Positions 33,685 through 42,398 of a stretch of 64,000 nt of DNA are shown here, piece after piece. Position 1 is the first letter of the stretch, and the number at the start of each line of letters is the position of its first letter. Position numbers and translations under genes: made by a program. The stretch covers positions 1,364,001-1,428,000 of the forward strand of contig NZ_CADIJQ010000001.1 in NCBI RefSeq assembly GCF_902859595.1, in the 5' to 3' direction. Below the pieces are notes generated by a model. The model worked only from the letters and a program-made list of their open reading frames with translations, was not told the origin of the DNA and searched no databases. The DNA is from Achromobacter kerstersii. Its GTDB lineage: Bacteria; Pseudomonadota; Gammaproteobacteria; Burkholderiales; Burkholderiaceae_B.

Positions 33685-34215
33685 ATGGCCTTGACTACCC
33701 CACCCGCGCCCATGCTTACCCCGTCCACCACCGTGACTTTGCGTCGCGTGCAAGCGGGCGACGTGCCCATGATTCTGGCCATGGAATCCGACCCGGCCGT
33801 CATGCAGCACAGCACGGGTGTCAAGCCCGCTACCGAGGCGCGGCGGCAGGAGCTTCTGGCATGGCTGGCCGAACCGCAAACCGATATCGGCCATTGGTCC
33901 ATCGTCGTAGGCCAAGTCGCCGTCGGCTGGATCAGCCTGGTTCCGCTTGAGGACTCTGGCCGGCTTCAACTGGCCTACCGTCTGAGCCGCGCGGCCTGGG
34001 GCCACGGTTACGCAACGCTCGCTGGCAAACTCCTATGCGACTACGCTTGGCGCACGCTGGACGTGCCCCAACTGGTGGCCGTGGTCTGGCCCGGCAACCA
34101 TGCATCCGGGCGCGTCCTGGAAAAACTGGGCTTTGTGTTCAGCTCCCAAGAACAGCACTACCACCGCGACACGAATGTCTACGTATTGCCTCGCCCCAAT
34201 GCCCTATCATCCTGA
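33685..34215 (+). CDS. GNAT family N-acetyltransferase
   Basis: Acetyltransferase of 176 aa, RimJ/RimL-like. It begins TVTLRRVQAGDVPMILAMES, carries the acetyl-CoA motif YRLSRAAWGHGYATLAGKLL and the motif A/B region NHASGRVLEKLGFVFSSQEQ. ATG 33685 is chosen because the conserved first strand starts about 15 residues later; 33712 is an alternative. It is divergent from the MarR gene and followed 27 bp later by a DUF6882-like gene. The substrate is unknown. Confidence 0.88.
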   Translation: MALTTPPAPMLTPSTTVTLRRVQAGDVPMILAMESDPAVMQHSTGVKPATEARRQELLAWLAEPQTDIGHWSIVVGQVAVGWISLVPLEDSGRLQLAYRLSRAAWGHGYATLAGKLLCDYAWRTLDVPQLVAVVWPGNHASGRVLEKLGFVFSSQEQHYHRDTNVYVLPRPNALSS

Positions 34216-34242
34216 TTTTTCCCCTACAAAGAACCGCCAAGC

Positions 34243-34728
34243 ATGACCGACACCACGCAGCCTTTTGACGTTCAAGCCTTCATTGCCCAAAGCCTGGAGG
34301 GCATGCAAGCCGCTACCAGCGCGCACTGCGCCACCTGGCATCTGGACGAGGCCGAGCAGTGGTCGGTGGACATGGACGAAGAGAGCATCGTGTTCCAACT
34401 GCCGGGCGGCATTACCGCGACGGCGCCGGTGCAGATTGTGGGTACGTCGAACACGGCGGACGGCAGCTTTCTGTGGGGTTGGGACCATCCTTCCGTGCCC
34501 GCCGAATTGTCGGAACACGCGCAACTGGCGCTGGCGTTTGGCCGTGCGCATGGCTTGCCCGCGTATTCGCATCGCAAGGTGCAGTGCGACGACGCGCTGG
34601 CCTGGGAATTCACGGCCGTTGCGATGCGCCTGGGTGAAGCCACCGGCACGTACCGGGCGCAAGCGTCTGAGACCGCCTTTGTGTGGATGACTTTCGGACA
34701 GGTCACGTTGTCCGCTGCTGAAGACTGA
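34243..34728 (+). CDS. DUF6882-like conserved protein
   Basis: Cytoplasmic protein of 161 aa without a known activity. Recognisable blocks are the N-terminal HLDEAEQWSVDMDEESIVFQ, the central WGWDHPSVPAELSEHAQLAL, and the C-terminal FVWMTFGQVTL. The Trp-rich WGWD block is what suggests DUF6882. It lies in the same direction as the GNAT gene (27-bp gap) and a putative exported protein (9-bp gap), so the three may be co-transcribed. Confidence 0.7.
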   Translation: MTDTTQPFDVQAFIAQSLEGMQAATSAHCATWHLDEAEQWSVDMDEESIVFQLPGGITATAPVQIVGTSNTADGSFLWGWDHPSVPAELSEHAQLALAFGRAHGLPAYSHRKVQCDDALAWEFTAVAMRLGEATGTYRAQASETAFVWMTFGQVTLSAAED

Positions 34729-34737
34729 CCCCTTCCC

Positions 34738-35997
34738 ATGCCCCTGCCCGCTCGCCGCCCAACCCCTTTGCTGCTTGGCGCCCTGGCGCTGGCCGTGTTG
34801 CCGCTGTTTGGGGGCACGGCCGATGCCGCTTCACGCACTGTCTACACCGGCACGCTGCAAGGCGCGGGCGATGTGGTCATGGAACTGGATAGCCAGGCGG
34901 GCGCCAATAGCGAACTGACCGGGCGCTACTTCTATCCGAAGCACGGCGTCGACATTCCCTTGCAAGGCACGGCGCAGGCGCTGGTTGAGCCGAAGCCTTT
35001 CTTTGAAGTGGCTGATTCCGGCAAAGATCCCGAAACAGACCCTGCCGCAACGTGGCAAGGCGAGCGCGATGCCAGCGGCTATCGCGGGCAATGGAAAGAC
35101 GCCCGCACGGGCAAAACGCGCACGTTCAGCCTGCGCCGCGTGGCGGATTACGATCCCGACAAACTGACGCCAGACAGCGCGCAGGCCGTCACCGACGCGA
35201 TCAGCGGCGGGATGGGCAGCGGCATCAATCGCCACGTGGGCATCAATGCCGGCAACGCACCCTACGAAACCCTGAAGCTTGCCGGCCACGCGGTACCCGT
35301 CGGCCAAGACAGCGGCGCAGGCCCTGTGGCGTACCAGCTATGGCGCGACCCCCGCACCAAATTCAGCTATCCGCGCTTGAGCCGGCATCCCGACCCGCAG
35401 GTGCTGACCCGCATCAACCACCTGCTTGAACAACGCCACTGGCAAATGAACCTGGCCGCGCTGGCGTGCATGTCGTCCGCGTATACCAACGGCAACCCGG
35501 CCGCCGGCACCTTGGGCAGCTATGACGAAGAAAGCATCACCGTGCAGTGGTTGTCGCCCGCGCTGATGACCGTGACGGAATCCGGCAGCCTGTACTGTGG
35601 CGGCGCACACCCCGACAACCATTTCGAGCCCTACACGTTTGATCTGCTGCGCGGCGAATACCTGGACTGGAACCGCATCTTTGACGCTTACGTGCCGGAC
35701 GAAAACGGCTGGCGCAAGGAAACGCCCACGCTGCTGGCGTTGATGGAAAAAGCGCGCGCGCCGCTGGCCGACGACGCCCTCAAGGGCGCCACCGAAGACG
35801 AATCCCTGGAAGGGTGTTCGGACTTGTGGCCCAGCTATCTGGCCTTGGGCACCGAAGCCCCCGGCGTGCTGACCTTGTCGATCTCCGGCATCGGCCACGC
35901 GATGGGCATCTGCCTGGGCACGCATGCGACGGTGCCGTTCAAAGACCTGGCGCCGATCGTGAAACCCGGCGGCCAGGCGTACCTGGTCACCGAGTAG
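34738..35997 (+). CDS. Exported protein with DUF3298/RsiV-like C-terminal region
   Basis: Secreted or periplasmic protein of 419 aa. The signal peptide (about 1-30) ends at GTADAAS. The middle region (30-150) is beta-rich with GRYFYPKHGVDIPLQGTAQA. The C-terminal half contains GSLYCGGAHPDNHFEPYTFD and LLRGEYLDWNRIFD, which resemble the DUF3298 (RsiV-like, peptidoglycan-related) block. Two Cys pairs may form disulfides. No active site is assigned. It begins 9 bp after the DUF6882-like gene. Confidence 0.7.
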   Translation: MPLPARRPTPLLLGALALAVLPLFGGTADAASRTVYTGTLQGAGDVVMELDSQAGANSELTGRYFYPKHGVDIPLQGTAQALVEPKPFFEVADSGKDPETDPAATWQGERDASGYRGQWKDARTGKTRTFSLRRVADYDPDKLTPDSAQAVTDAISGGMGSGINRHVGINAGNAPYETLKLAGHAVPVGQDSGAGPVAYQLWRDPRTKFSYPRLSRHPDPQVLTRINHLLEQRHWQMNLAALACMSSAYTNGNPAAGTLGSYDEESITVQWLSPALMTVTESGSLYCGGAHPDNHFEPYTFDLLRGEYLDWNRIFDAYVPDENGWRKETPTLLALMEKARAPLADDALKGATEDESLEGCSDLWPSYLALGTEAPGVLTLSISGIGHAMGICLGTHATVPFKDLAPIVKPGGQAYLVTE

Positions 35998-36087
35998 GCG
36001 AATCTGCGTATCGGCGGGTCTGCGGCTTTGCGATTCGGCAAGTCAGCAAACCCGCGTCTCCGCGATTCCGCCCGCCCGGCAGGCGGG

Positions 36088-37620
36088 CTACTCCAATGAC
36101 GGATGACGGTCTGCAAGCTGTTGGCGCCGTTGCCGCAGCGCTTCAAGCTTGTCTTCCAGTTCCGCGATTTCAGCATCGACGTCCTGCACGCGTTGCTCGA
36201 TGGTCTCGTAGGCCTCTTGCAGCAGCGCTTTCGCTTCATGCTTGCTGGACGCATTGGGCGTGTCGCCCCGCAGCGGCCGGTTCGCGGTTTCAGGCAGGAA
36301 GAACGACGTGATCAAGCCGATGGTTGCGGCCACGATCAGGTAATAGGCGGGCATCATCAGGTTGCCCGTTTCTTCGACCAGCCAGGCCGCCAGCGTCGGC
36401 GTCAGGCCGGCGATGATGATCGCCACGTTGAAGGAACTGGCCAGCGCGCTGTAGCGGATGCGTGTCGGAAACAGCGCGGGCAGTGTCGAAGCCATGACGC
36501 CCGTCAGGCAATTGAGCAACACGGCAATGAAGAGCAGGCCCAGAAAGATCAGCCCGGTGTTGTCGCTGCCCACGAACTTGAAGGCCGGCACCGCCAGCAC
36601 CAACAGGCCCACGCTGCCTGCCAGCAGGAAAGGCTTGCGGCCGACCTTGTCGCTGGCGAACCCGACGACGGGCTGCACGAACAGCATGCCGATCATGACC
36701 ACGATGATGATCAGCACGCCATGCTCTTCGGAATACCCGAGATTGCTCGTCAGGTAGGTCGGCATGAACGTCAGCAGCATGTAGTAGGTGATGTTCGTCA
36801 CCAGCACCATGCCGATGCAGATCAGCAGCGCCTTGCGGTACTTGGAAAAAATCTCGCGAAAGGAAACCGTGGGCCGCTCTTGCACCGCGTCCTGGTCTTC
36901 CTTTTCCATTTTTTCCAGCTGCTGCGTGAACGCGGGCGTTTCTTCCGCCGCATGGCGCAAGTACAGGCCAAGCAGGCCTAACGGCCCCGCCACGAAGAAC
37001 GGCACGCGCCAGCCCCATTCCAGGAAGGTCTGCTCCAGCAATATGGTTTGCAGCAGAACGACCATCCCTGCGCCCAGCACGAAGCCGGCGATAGAACCAA
37101 AATCCAGCCAGCTGCCCAGAAAGCCGCGCTGGCGGTCGGGCGCGTACTCGGCCACGAAAATCGCCGCACCCGTGTACTCGCCTCCCACCGAAAACCCCTG
37201 CGCCAGCTTGCACGCCAGCAACAGCACGGGCGCCCAGATGCCGATGGACTGATAGGACGGAATCAGCCCGATGCAGAAGGTGCTGATCGCCATGATGATG
37301 ATCGTCAGCGACAGCACTTTCTGCCGCCCGAACTTGTCGCCCATCACGCCAAAAAAAACGCCGCCCAAGGGGCGGACCAGGAACGGAACCGAGAAGGTGC
37401 CCAGCGCGGCAATCGTCTGCACGGCGGGCGAGGCATCGGGGAAAAAAACCTTGCCTAACGCAAAGGCGACAAACCCATAGACGCCGAAATCAAACCATTC
37501 CATGGCATTGCCAAGCGCCGCGGCCGTCACGGCCTTCTTGAGCTTGGAGTTGTCGATGACGGTGATATCACCGATCTCCAACGGCCGTGCCTGCTGTGCT
37601 AAGGGGGGTGTAGATGTCAT
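36088..37620 (-). CDS. proP: ProP-like osmolyte:proton symporter with C-terminal coiled coil
   Basis: MFS symporter of 510 aa, closely matching ProP in length (about 500) and layout. Twelve helices begin with AALGNAMEWFDFGVYGFVAF. The metabolite-symporter signatures PFLVRPLGGVFFGVMGDKFG and GEYTGAAIFVAEYAPDRQRG are present. The last 55 residues form a heptad-rich coiled coil (YETIEQRVQDVDAEIAELED), the hallmark of ProP osmosensing. It should import proline, glycine betaine or related osmolytes when osmolality rises. Downstream on the other side is the TRAP operon. The exact substrate range is inferred. Confidence 0.88.
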   Translation of the reverse strand: MTSTPPLAQQARPLEIGDITVIDNSKLKKAVTAAALGNAMEWFDFGVYGFVAFALGKVFFPDASPAVQTIAALGTFSVPFLVRPLGGVFFGVMGDKFGRQKVLSLTIIIMAISTFCIGLIPSYQSIGIWAPVLLLACKLAQGFSVGGEYTGAAIFVAEYAPDRQRGFLGSWLDFGSIAGFVLGAGMVVLLQTILLEQTFLEWGWRVPFFVAGPLGLLGLYLRHAAEETPAFTQQLEKMEKEDQDAVQERPTVSFREIFSKYRKALLICIGMVLVTNITYYMLLTFMPTYLTSNLGYSEEHGVLIIIVVMIGMLFVQPVVGFASDKVGRKPFLLAGSVGLLVLAVPAFKFVGSDNTGLIFLGLLFIAVLLNCLTGVMASTLPALFPTRIRYSALASSFNVAIIIAGLTPTLAAWLVEETGNLMMPAYYLIVAATIGLITSFFLPETANRPLRGDTPNASSKHEAKALLQEAYETIEQRVQDVDAEIAELEDKLEALRQRRQQLADRHPSLE

Positions 37621-37716
37621 CGTCAGCTTCCCTGTTAGTGTGTCCAGGATGGTGCTGACGAAAGCATACGCCGACCGGCCAGGTTTCGCATTGGCCGGTC
37701 TTTTTGGATCACCCGC

Positions 37717-39654
37717 CTATCGGTACAGCACCGTGGGCAGCCACATCCCAATACCCGGGAACATGTACAACAGGAATATCGCCACAACCTGAATCCCCAT
37801 GAACGGCATCATGCCCAGGAAGATCTGGTTCAGGGTCACATGCGGCGGCGACACGCCCTTCAGATAAAACGCCGACATGGCCACGGGTGGCGACAGGAAT
37901 GCCGTTTGCAGGTTCAGCGCCACCAGCAGGCCGAAGAACAACGGGTCGATGCCGAAGGCGTTCAAGAGCGGCACGAAGATGGGCATGAAGATCACGATGA
38001 TCTCGGTCCACTCCAGCGGCCAGCCCAAGAGGAAGATGATGGCCTGCGCCAAAAGCAGGAACTGGATTGGCGTCAGCCCCAGCGACAGCACCCATTCTTC
38101 GATGATGCGCTGGCCGCCCAGCAGCGCGAAGGCCGCCGAAAAAATGGATGATCCCACGAACAGCCAGCACACCATCGCGCTGGTCTTGGCCGTGAGGAAG
38201 ACCGATTCGCGCAGCACCGGCAAGTTCAGCCGCCGGTACGCCAGCGCCAGCAAGGCGCCGCCCATCGCGCCCATGGCGGCGGCTTCGCTAGGGGTCGCCA
38301 AGCCGAACCCGATGGAGCCCAAGACCGCGGCGATCATCACCGCCAAGGGGAAGAACGACCCCATCAGCATCTTGAAGATTTCCAGCCGCGCCCACGTCAG
38401 CGCGGCGTAGAACACGGCGAGCATGACCGCGCAGATGGCGGCGAAGATCCAGAAGCCGGTGGGTGCGGGGCGGGTGTCGTTGGCGGCGGCGGTCGCAGGT
38501 TCGGCTGCGGGGTTGGGGGTGGCGCCGGCCGGTAGCGCCGAAGACGACGCCTGCGGCGTGCCCGGCGGTTCGGCCAGGCCATCGGCGGGCGGTTCACTCA
38601 ATCCGCCCTCGGCCCCTCCCGAATCAAATCCGCCTGAATCAAACCCGCCCGACCCCAGCTGCAACTCGGCCGGAATTTCATATTCCACCAAGGGCCGCGT
38701 CAGCCCGTGATGCACCACGGCCACGAGCAGCACGGTGACCGCCAGCGGCGCCAGCACCGTCGCCATGTTGCGCACCAGAAAACCGAACGGCACGTCGCGA
38801 TTGCGCCGGCCCTTGAACAGCGCCGCCACCATGCCGGTCAGCGCGCGTGTGTAACCGGTGGCCTCCAGCGTCTTCGCTTCGGGCGACAGTGGCACGCCGC
38901 GTTCGCTGACCGGCAACGGCGGCGCCATGTCGGGGCGCAGCTTGGCCACGATGATCACGTAAATCATGTACAGCCCGGCCAGCATGATGCCCGGAAACAG
39001 CGCGCCCGCGTACAGCTGCACCACCGACACGCCCGTGGTGGCGCCATAGACAATCAGCATCACCGACGGCGGCAGCAGAATGCCCAGACAGCCGCCCGCC
39101 GTGATGGCGCCCGCCGTCAGCCGCACGCTATAACCCGCCTTCAACATGGCGGGCATGGCCAGCAGCCCCATCAGCGTCACCACCGCGCCGACGATGCCGG
39201 TGGCCGTGGCGAAGATGGCGCACGTGGCCAGCGTGGCCACCGCCAGCGCGCCGGGCAGCCGCGCCAGCGCCAGATGCATCGACCGGAACAGCTTTTCGAT
39301 CAGATTGGCGCGCTCAACCAGATACCCCATGAAGACGAACAGCGGAATCGAGATCAGCGAATCGTTCGTCATCGTGGCGTACGTGCGCTGCACCATCAGG
39401 TCCAGCGTCTGGCCAATCGACCGCCCCGCGTCCGCGCTTTGCATGTAATAGGCCAGGAACGTGAACAGCACGCCCATGCCCATCAGCGTGAACGCCGTCG
39501 GAAAGCCCAGCATGATGGCCACGACGATCAGCGCCAGCATCAGCAGCCCGATATGCCCCGTGGTCAGCTCGCCCCACGGCGTCAGGAACGCGATCATCGC
39601 CAGCACGATCCCGATGCATGACAGGCCAAACCACAACGCCTTGTGGATCTTCAT
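37717..39654 (-). CDS. TRAP transporter large permease (DctM-like) with large insertion
   Basis: Twelve-helix ion-coupled transport subunit of a TRAP system, 645 aa. Ordinary DctM proteins have about 430 residues. The N-terminal half has SLISIPLFVFMGYLVERANL and the GILLPPSVMLIVYG signature. The C-terminal half has FGLATPSEAAAMGAMGGALL and LNLQTAFLSPPVAMSAFYL. Between them, about residues 250-430 form an extra segment with one or two additional helices and a Gly/Ser/Pro/Ala-rich stretch (GGFDSGGFDSGG). It overlaps the DctQ gene by 4 nt. The substrate is set by the DctP protein upstream. Confidence 0.92.
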   Translation of the reverse strand: MKIHKALWFGLSCIGIVLAMIAFLTPWGELTTGHIGLLMLALIVVAIMLGFPTAFTLMGMGVLFTFLAYYMQSADAGRSIGQTLDLMVQRTYATMTNDSLISIPLFVFMGYLVERANLIEKLFRSMHLALARLPGALAVATLATCAIFATATGIVGAVVTLMGLLAMPAMLKAGYSVRLTAGAITAGGCLGILLPPSVMLIVYGATTGVSVVQLYAGALFPGIMLAGLYMIYVIIVAKLRPDMAPPLPVSERGVPLSPEAKTLEATGYTRALTGMVAALFKGRRNRDVPFGFLVRNMATVLAPLAVTVLLVAVVHHGLTRPLVEYEIPAELQLGSGGFDSGGFDSGGAEGGLSEPPADGLAEPPGTPQASSSALPAGATPNPAAEPATAAANDTRPAPTGFWIFAAICAVMLAVFYAALTWARLEIFKMLMGSFFPLAVMIAAVLGSIGFGLATPSEAAAMGAMGGALLALAYRRLNLPVLRESVFLTAKTSAMVCWLFVGSSIFSAAFALLGGQRIIEEWVLSLGLTPIQFLLLAQAIIFLLGWPLEWTEIIVIFMPIFVPLLNAFGIDPLFFGLLVALNLQTAFLSPPVAMSAFYLKGVSPPHVTLNQIFLGMMPFMGIQVVAIFLLYMFPGIGMWLPTVLYR

Positions 39655-40277
39655 CGGCGGGGCTCCCCGGGGGTCGTCACATAGCGGTCAAGCTGGGCGA
39701 TGTCTTCGTCTTTCACATGCACCATCTTCTTCAGCTTGTCGACGTCCACTTCCTCGACGTCTTCTTCGCGCGATGGCCACGCGCCGCGCCGCAGGCAAAG
39801 CACGCAACGCAACACTTCAGCCACGCCTTGAAGCAGCAGGAACGCGCCTGCGATGGGGATGAAGGCCTTGAAGGGATAGATGGGCGGCCCGTTGGCCATC
39901 AGCGACGAATGCTCGCCGATGGCAATCGAATAGGCGGCGTAATACCAGCCCGCCCACACCAGCGCGATGACGCCGGGAAAGAAGAACACGATGAACAGCA
40001 CCAGGTCCAACCCCGCCTGCACACGCGGCGGCAGAAAGCCGTACAGGATGTCGCCGCGCACGTGGCCGTTCTTGGCCAGCGTGTAAGCGCCGGCCATCAT
40101 GAAGAGGATGCCGTAATACATCATCTGCAAGTCGAACGCCCACGCGCTGGGCTGGTTCAGCAGATACCGCGCCGCCACCTCCCAGCACACGTGCAGGGTC
40201 AGCACCACGATCAGCCAGGCAAAGGTTTTGCCGACGAAGGTGGAGACGCGGTCAATCAGTCGGATAAGACGGATCAT
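39651..40277 (-). CDS. TRAP transporter small permease (DctQ-like)
   Basis: Small four-helix membrane subunit of the TRAP transporter, 208 aa. Helices run about 15-35, 50-70, 92-115 and 130-155. The conserved DctQ pattern WEVAARYLLNQPSAWAFDLQ is present. The C-terminal tail (about 160-208) is a charged extension (EEDVEEVDVDKLKKM) longer than in typical DctQ. It overlaps the large permease by 4 nt and follows the DctP gene by 19 bp, so all three form one operon. Confidence 0.92.
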   Translation of the reverse strand: MIRLIRLIDRVSTFVGKTFAWLIVVLTLHVCWEVAARYLLNQPSAWAFDLQMMYYGILFMMAGAYTLAKNGHVRGDILYGFLPPRVQAGLDLVLFIVFFFPGVIALVWAGWYYAAYSIAIGEHSSLMANGPPIYPFKAFIPIAGAFLLLQGVAEVLRCVLCLRRGAWPSREEDVEEVDVDKLKKMVHVKDEDIAQLDRYVTTPGEPRR

Positions 40278-40296
40278 CGTGCGGCCTGGTCAGGGA

Positions 40297-41421
40297 TCAG
40301 GCCGGCTTCGTGGCGCGCGAAAAATAATGGTTGTAGGCCATCCGGTAATTCACCGAGACGTCGCCGTGCCAGCGCCCCACCCTTTCAGCAAAGGCCCGCT
40401 GGGAGTCCAGCACTTTCTTGAACAGCGGGTTTTCGGCCGAGCGTTTGGCGATCATCTCGTCCCAGATCTTCAGCTGCGCCTGCAAAATCGCGTCCGGCGT
40501 CTTGTAGAACTTGACGTTGTGATCCTTTTGCAGCTTCACGTAGTCTTGCGAATACCGGTTGGCCGCCTTCCATGACATATCCGCGCTGCACGCCTGCGCG
40601 GCATAGCTCAGCACCGCTTTCAGGTGCGGGGGCAACGCGTCGTATTTGCCCTTGTTGAACAGCACTTCGAACTGCTCGGCGCTTTGGTGAAAGCTTTGCA
40701 GCATGCAGATCTTGGACACGTCCTGAAAGCCCAGCGCCAGGTCGGAAGACGCGTTGTTGAACTCCGCCCCGTCCAGCAAACCGCGGTCCAGCGCCGGCAC
40801 GATTTCACCGCCCGGCAAAGCGTTTACCGCCGCGCCCATGGCCGTGTACATGTCGATGGCCAGCCCCACGGTGCGGAACTTCACGCCCTTCACATCTTCG
40901 ACCTTGGTGACCGGCCGCTTGAACCAGCCGAAAGGCTGCGTCGGCATGGGGCCGTACATCAGCGACACCACGTTCACGCCCATGGCCTTCTGGATTTCCA
41001 CCAGCAATTCCTTGCCGCCGCCGTACTCGTGCCAGGCCAGCAGCATGTTGGCGTCCATGCCGAACGACGGCCCCGAGCCCCACAGCGCCACGGCCGTGTT
41101 CTTGCCGTACCAATACGCCACCACGCCGTGTCCGCCATCCAAGGTGCCGGCCGACACCGCGTCCAGCAGGTCAAACGCCTTCACGACGGCGCCCGCAGGC
41201 AGCACTTCGATCTTCAACTGGCCGCCGGCCATGTCGTTGACCTTTTGCGCGTAGTCGCGGGCGAACTCGTGAAAGATGTCGGTGGCGGGCCAGGTGCTTT
41301 GAAAGCGCAGGGAAATGGGCGCGTTCTGCGCCCGGGTGACAGCGGGGAACCCGAGTGCGGCGGCGCCCGCGGCGGCGGCGCCGGAAATGAACTTGCGGCG
41401 GGGCTTTGTGACGTGTTGCAT
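40297..41421 (-). CDS. TRAP transporter substrate-binding protein (DctP-like)
   Basis: Periplasmic receptor of the TRAP system, 374 aa. The N-terminus is a twin-arginine-type signal (KPRRKFISGAAAAGAAALG) cleaved near VTRAQ. The mature part begins ISLRFQSTWPATDIFHEFA. The conserved arginine region that binds substrate carboxylates is KGVKFRTVGLAIDMYTAMGA, with ALPGGEIVPALDRGLLDGAE. This pattern is that of the 2-keto-acid / mannitol-type DctP (TakP-like) group. ATG 41421 is chosen; AAGGAGAC lies 10 bp upstream. It is the first gene of the operon. Confidence 0.92.
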   Translation of the reverse strand: MQHVTKPRRKFISGAAAAGAAALGFPAVTRAQNAPISLRFQSTWPATDIFHEFARDYAQKVNDMAGGQLKIEVLPAGAVVKAFDLLDAVSAGTLDGGHGVVAYWYGKNTAVALWGSGPSFGMDANMLLAWHEYGGGKELLVEIQKAMGVNVVSLMYGPMPTQPFGWFKRPVTKVEDVKGVKFRTVGLAIDMYTAMGAAVNALPGGEIVPALDRGLLDGAEFNNASSDLALGFQDVSKICMLQSFHQSAEQFEVLFNKGKYDALPPHLKAVLSYAAQACSADMSWKAANRYSQDYVKLQKDHNVKFYKTPDAILQAQLKIWDEMIAKRSAENPLFKKVLDSQRAFAERVGRWHGDVSVNYRMAYNHYFSRATKPA

Positions 41422-41558
41422 GGCTTGTTGTCTCCTTGGGTGGACTACACGGACCAGCTTGTAGTAACTGCACCTGCGAGGACGCGGGGAAACGCCTGCT
41501 GCGAGCTTCCCGGTGTCGGGGCTACGACTGCTTTGCAACTTTGTGGTGATTAAACCGT

Positions 41559-41593
41559 CCTGACAAACAGCTGACAATCAGCTTTTTGTCAGG
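41559..41593. promoter_or_regulatory. 9-bp inverted repeat upstream of the TRAP operon
   Basis: CCTGACAAA at 41559-41567 and TTTGTCAGG at 41585-41593 form a perfect dyad with a 17-bp centre that itself contains AGCTGAC. It lies about 140 bp upstream of the DctP start and 42 bp after the stop of the upstream gene. Either it is an operator for the TRAP operon or a hairpin at the end of the upstream transcript. Confidence 0.5.
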
Positions 41594-41635
41594 AATTACC
41601 CTAGCCAGAAGTACTAGTGCGTTGGCTTCAAGGCA

Positions 41636-42319
41636 TCAGCCTTCGCCGCACTCCCAACGCGCCACCACGACGAATGGCGCGTCTTGCACGGCAGGTACGC
41701 GCGCCAAGGCGGCATCGACAGCTGCGGCCGGAACCAGCGCCGGGCCGTCTGCCTGTCCGTCAGACCCGGTCAACAACTGGGCGATGCCATCGAGTTCCGC
41801 GCGCAGGTCTTGCGGCAGCGACGGCGCCACGGCACGGAGGTTCGCGGCCACGCACTGCGCGGCTTCCGCCCGGCTGAATCCGTCGTCGATCAGGTGCGAG
41901 GCATCCCCCGCGCTGCGTACCACGGCTTCATAAGCAAACACGTCGAATGACACCGCTTCGATCTTGCTGGTGTCCGCGTCGTGCCAGACCAGCGCCACAC
42001 CCACGCCGCCGTTGGACAGCGGCGTCAGGCAATACGCATCGCCCGCCCCCGTTTGGGCGAAAGGCAGAAAGCGGCGGCCATGCTGATAGGCGGGATTCAA
42101 CCATTCATCAATGGTTTCTGCGGCCTCGTCCGCCTTGATCCATTCGAAGTCGTCGATGCACGACAACGCAGGCTGCGCCGCGAGCTTGTTCGCTCTCCAG
42201 TCGGCCACCCAGGCTTTGACGTCCGCGCCGTAGTCCGCCAGACCCGCTTCAATCAAATGGCGCAACAACGCCGGCAACGGGATGCCGTGGGCTTGCGCCA
42301 AGGCGGGATAAGAATGCAT
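41636..42319 (-). CDS. SMI1/KNR4 (SUKH)-like hypothetical protein
   Basis: Cytoplasmic protein of 227 aa. The region at about 75-150 (GRRFLPFAQTGAGDAYCLTP and SNGGVGVALVWHDADTSKIE) resembles the SMI1/KNR4 or SUKH fold, which often serves as an immunity or adaptor module. The remaining 75 C-terminal residues are helical. No toxin gene is adjacent, so an immunity role is not supported by context. The family assignment is tentative. Confidence 0.55.
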   Translation of the reverse strand: MHSYPALAQAHGIPLPALLRHLIEAGLADYGADVKAWVADWRANKLAAQPALSCIDDFEWIKADEAAETIDEWLNPAYQHGRRFLPFAQTGAGDAYCLTPLSNGGVGVALVWHDADTSKIEAVSFDVFAYEAVVRSAGDASHLIDDGFSRAEAAQCVAANLRAVAPSLPQDLRAELDGIAQLLTGSDGQADGPALVPAAAVDAALARVPAVQDAPFVVVARWECGEG

Positions 42320-42398
42320 GCCTGCTTACTCCGTTGTGGTGGCCGATGGCCGGGGCGATATTCTAAGCGCGCGTCAGGCGTGGCCGCACACGGCCGAT

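Noticed and set aside
41636..42319. Toxin-immunity locus
   Set aside because: The SUKH-like match is weak and there is no adjacent polymorphic toxin, Rhs or secretion gene.
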